The translations under genes and the position numbers were made by a program. From an uncultured Collinsella sp. (lineage in GTDB: Bacteria > Actinomycetota > Coriobacteriia > Coriobacteriales > Coriobacteriaceae), in assembly GCA_900551605.1 (NCBI GenBank), contig URWS01000073.1, positions 1-7,174 on the forward strand: a stretch of 7,174 nt of DNA, given 5' to 3'. The notes beneath the pieces are model-generated. The model worked only from the letters and a program-made list of their open reading frames with translations, did no database searches and was not told the DNA's origin. Positions 5,579 through 7,174 of this stretch are shown here, piece after piece (position 1 is the stretch's first letter; the number at the start of each line of letters is the position of its first letter).

Positions 5579-5920
5579 ATGAACGTGCAAATCTTCGGGA
5601 CTAAGAAGTCCTTCGATACCAAGAAGGCCCAGCGCTTCTTCAAAGAGCGCCGCATTAAGGTGCAGTTTATTGACCTTAAGGAAAAGGAGATGAGCAAGGG
5701 CGAGCTCACGAGCGTGATGCAGGCGGTCGGCGGCATCGACAAGCTGCTCAACCCCAAAGCCAAGGACGAGGAGATGCTCGCGCTCATCCAGCACCTCACC
5801 CCTAGCCAGCGCTTCGACAAGCTGCTCGAGAACCAGCAGGTTCTAGCCGAGCCCATCGTGCGTAACGGCAAAAAGGCCACCGTCGGTTATTGCCCCGATG
5901 TATGGGGAGCCTGGGAGTAG
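5579..5920 (+). CDS. ArsC/Spx-family thioredoxin-fold protein with Ser at the catalytic Cys position
   Basis: A 113-aa protein of the arsenate reductase ArsC / Spx / YffB family. The N-terminal MNVQIFGTKKSFDTKKA gives the first strand, active-site loop and helix. IDLKEKEMSKGEL (31-43) is the usual second strand and helix, and the EPIVRNGKKATVGY stretch (91-104) holds the conserved cis-Pro (P92) and substrate-loop Arg (R95). The family's nucleophilic Cys sits where this protein has S11, so thiol-based arsenate reduction is unlikely. The only Cys is C105, near the C-terminus. It may be a binding or regulatory member rather than an enzyme. It is probably translated with the flavoprotein gene: 16 nt lie between the stop and this ATG, with GGCGGA (5567-5572) as a modest ribosome site. 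No ars resistance gene or ArsR-type regulator is nearby, which also argues against an arsenate role. Confidence 0.85.
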   Translation: MNVQIFGTKKSFDTKKAQRFFKERRIKVQFIDLKEKEMSKGELTSVMQAVGGIDKLLNPKAKDEEMLALIQHLTPSQRFDKLLENQQVLAEPIVRNGKKATVGYCPDVWGAWE

Positions 5921-5994
5921 CCTGTGTTATTTGCCGGCGCGTGGGTATAAGAGCAGGCGTTTGGCATAAGATTTAACTGTAAGCCATGTCTAAC

Positions 5995-6003
5995 AAAGGA
6001 GGG
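5995..6003 (+). promoter_or_regulatory. Ribosome binding site AAAGGAGGG (sets the start at 6007)
   Basis: GGAGG ends about 4 nt before the ATG at 6007, which is tight but the best available. The in-frame ATG at 5986 has no such site upstream and would place this one inside the gene. Upstream, TATAAG (5946-5951) is a possible -10 with no convincing -35. No terminator is visible between the ArsC-like gene and this one, so read-through is also possible. Confidence 0.75.
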
Positions 6004-6006
6004 CAC

Positions 6007-7137
6007 ATGCCCAACAAACCCGTGAAGATCATCATGCTTACCGGATACCTCGGTGCCGGCAAGACCACGCTGCTCAACCACATCCTCGCTAACGACGGCG
6101 GCATCCGCGCCGCCGTGATCGTCAACGATATCGGCGAGATCAACGTCGACGCCAGCCTTATCGCCGACGGCGGCCTTTCCGAGACCGATGACCTCATCCC
6201 GCTTACCAACGGCTGCATCTGCTGCACGCTTTCGGACGACCTTGCTAACCAGCTGCAGGGCATCGCCGATTCGGGCAACTTCGACTACATCATCATCGAG
6301 GCTTCGGGCATTTGCGAGCCTATCCCCATCGCCTACACCATCTCGAGCTTCTGCGACGAGGCCAAGGTGGGCGGCGAGCCCAAGCTCGCGCTCGACAACA
6401 TCGTGGCCGTGGTCGACTGCGCCCGCATGTACGACGAGTTCAATGGCGGCCGCGACCTGCTGGCAGAGGATATCGACGAGGACGACATCGAAAGCCTGCT
6501 CATCCAGCAGATCGAGTTCTGCTCCACGCTGATCCTCAACAAGACCGATACCGTGAGCCCTGAGCAGATCGCCGAGCTCAAGGCCATCGTGCGCAGCCTG
6601 CAGAAAGACGCTGTGATTGTCGAGGCCCAAAACGGCGAGGTCCCCATGGAGGAGCTGCTCGATACCGACCGCTTCGACTTTATGCGCGCCTACAACTCCG
6701 CCGCCTGGATCGAGGCCATGGAGCACCCCGAGGAGCACGACGACCCCGAGGTGCTCGAGTACGACATCGAGACCTTTGTGTACTCGCGCCGCAAGCCGTT
6801 TGACCTGCAGAAGTTCACCGATTTTGTTGAGCAGGAATGGCCCGACGAGGTCATCCGCGTCAAGGGTCCGCTGTGGCAGACCGGCAATCCGGACATGTGC
6901 TACATGTTTGAGCAGGCCGGCCACCAGATGCGCCTGATGGAGAACGGTCTGTTTGTCGATTCTGCGCCCGAGGGCGAGAAGCAGAAGATCATCGACGAGA
7001 ACCCCGAGATCATGCAAATTTGGGACGACGAGACGGGCGACCGCATGACGAGCCTGTGCATTATCGGCCGTCACATGGACAAGGATGCGCTCATCGCCTC
7101 CCTCGATGCCTGCCTGACCGACTGGCACCGCGCCTAG
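6007..7137 (+). CDS. COG0523 GTP-binding metallochaperone (CobW/ZNG1-like)
   Basis: A 376-aa cytoplasmic G3E GTPase of the COG0523 family, whose members use GTP hydrolysis to deliver zinc, cobalt or another metal to client enzymes. Walker A is GYLGAGKTT (13-21). NDIGEINVD (40-48) aligns with the family's NEFGE switch region. C70-I-C72-C73 is the diagnostic CxCC metal site. E98-A-S-G101 is the G3 region and N178-K-T-D181 gives guanine specificity. The CobW C-terminal domain spans about 252-370. An acidic linker with H240 and H244 (EHPEEHDDPE, 239-248) joins the halves and could add metal ligands. Cysteines are plentiful (for example C103, C116, C138 and C172). No cobalamin gene, Zur-like box, B12 riboswitch or metal transporter is visible in the window, so the metal and client are undetermined. 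The stop is TAG at 7135-7137. Codon use is more biased than in the GGDEF genes, hinting at higher expression. Confidence 0.93.
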   Translation: MPNKPVKIIMLTGYLGAGKTTLLNHILANDGGIRAAVIVNDIGEINVDASLIADGGLSETDDLIPLTNGCICCTLSDDLANQLQGIADSGNFDYIIIEASGICEPIPIAYTISSFCDEAKVGGEPKLALDNIVAVVDCARMYDEFNGGRDLLAEDIDEDDIESLLIQQIEFCSTLILNKTDTVSPEQIAELKAIVRSLQKDAVIVEAQNGEVPMEELLDTDRFDFMRAYNSAAWIEAMEHPEEHDDPEVLEYDIETFVYSRRKPFDLQKFTDFVEQEWPDEVIRVKGPLWQTGNPDMCYMFEQAGHQMRLMENGLFVDSAPEGEKQKIIDENPEIMQIWDDETGDRMTSLCIIGRHMDKDALIASLDACLTDWHRA

Positions 7138-7174
7138 GTTTATCGAAGCGGGTATTTTTCCGCCTACGTAACCG

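Noticed and set aside
4951..5880. Long minus-strand open frame of 309 codons opposite the flavoprotein and ArsC-like genes
   Set aside because: It is a shadow of GC-rich plus-strand genes with clear domains, and its own translation shows no motif.
5177..5920. Frame that would fuse extra N-terminal sequence to the ArsC-like protein
   Set aside because: The upstream part is out of frame with the flavoprotein and has no homology-like features. The ArsC-like domain starts exactly at the ATG at 5579.
5887..7128. Minus-strand open frame of 413 codons opposite the COG0523 gene
   Set aside because: It is low-complexity Val/Leu/Asp/His-rich antisense of a strongly biased gene, with no recognisable domain or ribosome site.
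7148..7163. GCGG/CCGC hairpin after the COG0523 stop as a terminator
   Set aside because: The stem is only 4 bp and the T-run is in the loop rather than after the stem. The window ends too soon to judge.

Overview
The window is one end of a shotgun contig from a GC-rich bacterium. The coding style (NTC/NTG codons, strong AAGGAGG ribosome sites) and gene set fit a gut Actinomycetota of the class Coriobacteriia, possibly Collinsella-like. That placement is inferred from general resemblance, not from a marker gene. Bases 1-39 are not genomic: they are an Illumina Nextera adapter, so biological sequence starts at base 40.

Layout. On the minus strand, 40-163 is the first 41 codons of a patatin-like phospholipase, cut off by the contig end. 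A 324-base divergent intergenic region (164-487) holds candidate promoter and operator elements. On the plus strand come two paralogous cyclic-di-GMP enzymes. The first (488-3205, 905 aa) reads GGDEF - PAS - degenerate GGDEF - degenerate GGDEF - EAL. The second (3333-4862, 509 aa) reads GGDEF - PAS - degenerate GGDEF and lacks the C-terminal half. Between them are an imperfect terminator-like hairpin and a perfect 13-bp inverted repeat next to the second gene's start. A possible promoter and a leader hairpin then precede a two-gene unit: a flavodoxin-fold iron-sulfur flavoprotein (4939-5562) and a small ArsC/Spx-family thioredoxin-fold protein with Ser in place of the catalytic Cys (5579-5920). 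Last is a complete COG0523 (CobW/ZNG1-like) metal-chaperone GTPase (6007-7137), which ends just before the window does.

How the genes may work together. The GGDEF/EAL pair can be read as a synthase (second gene) beside a phosphodiesterase or bifunctional enzyme (first gene), both sensing through the same kind of PAS domain. The flavoprotein and ArsC-like genes look like a small redox operon. The COG0523 GTPase has its own ribosome site and probably its own transcription. I see no mobile element, CRISPR array, tRNA or rRNA. The points most worth a second look are the tandem c-di-GMP paralogues with graded loss of GGDEF motifs, the hairpin covering the flavoprotein ribosome site, the Cys-to-Ser ArsC-like protein, and the adapter that truncates and falsely extends the patatin gene.
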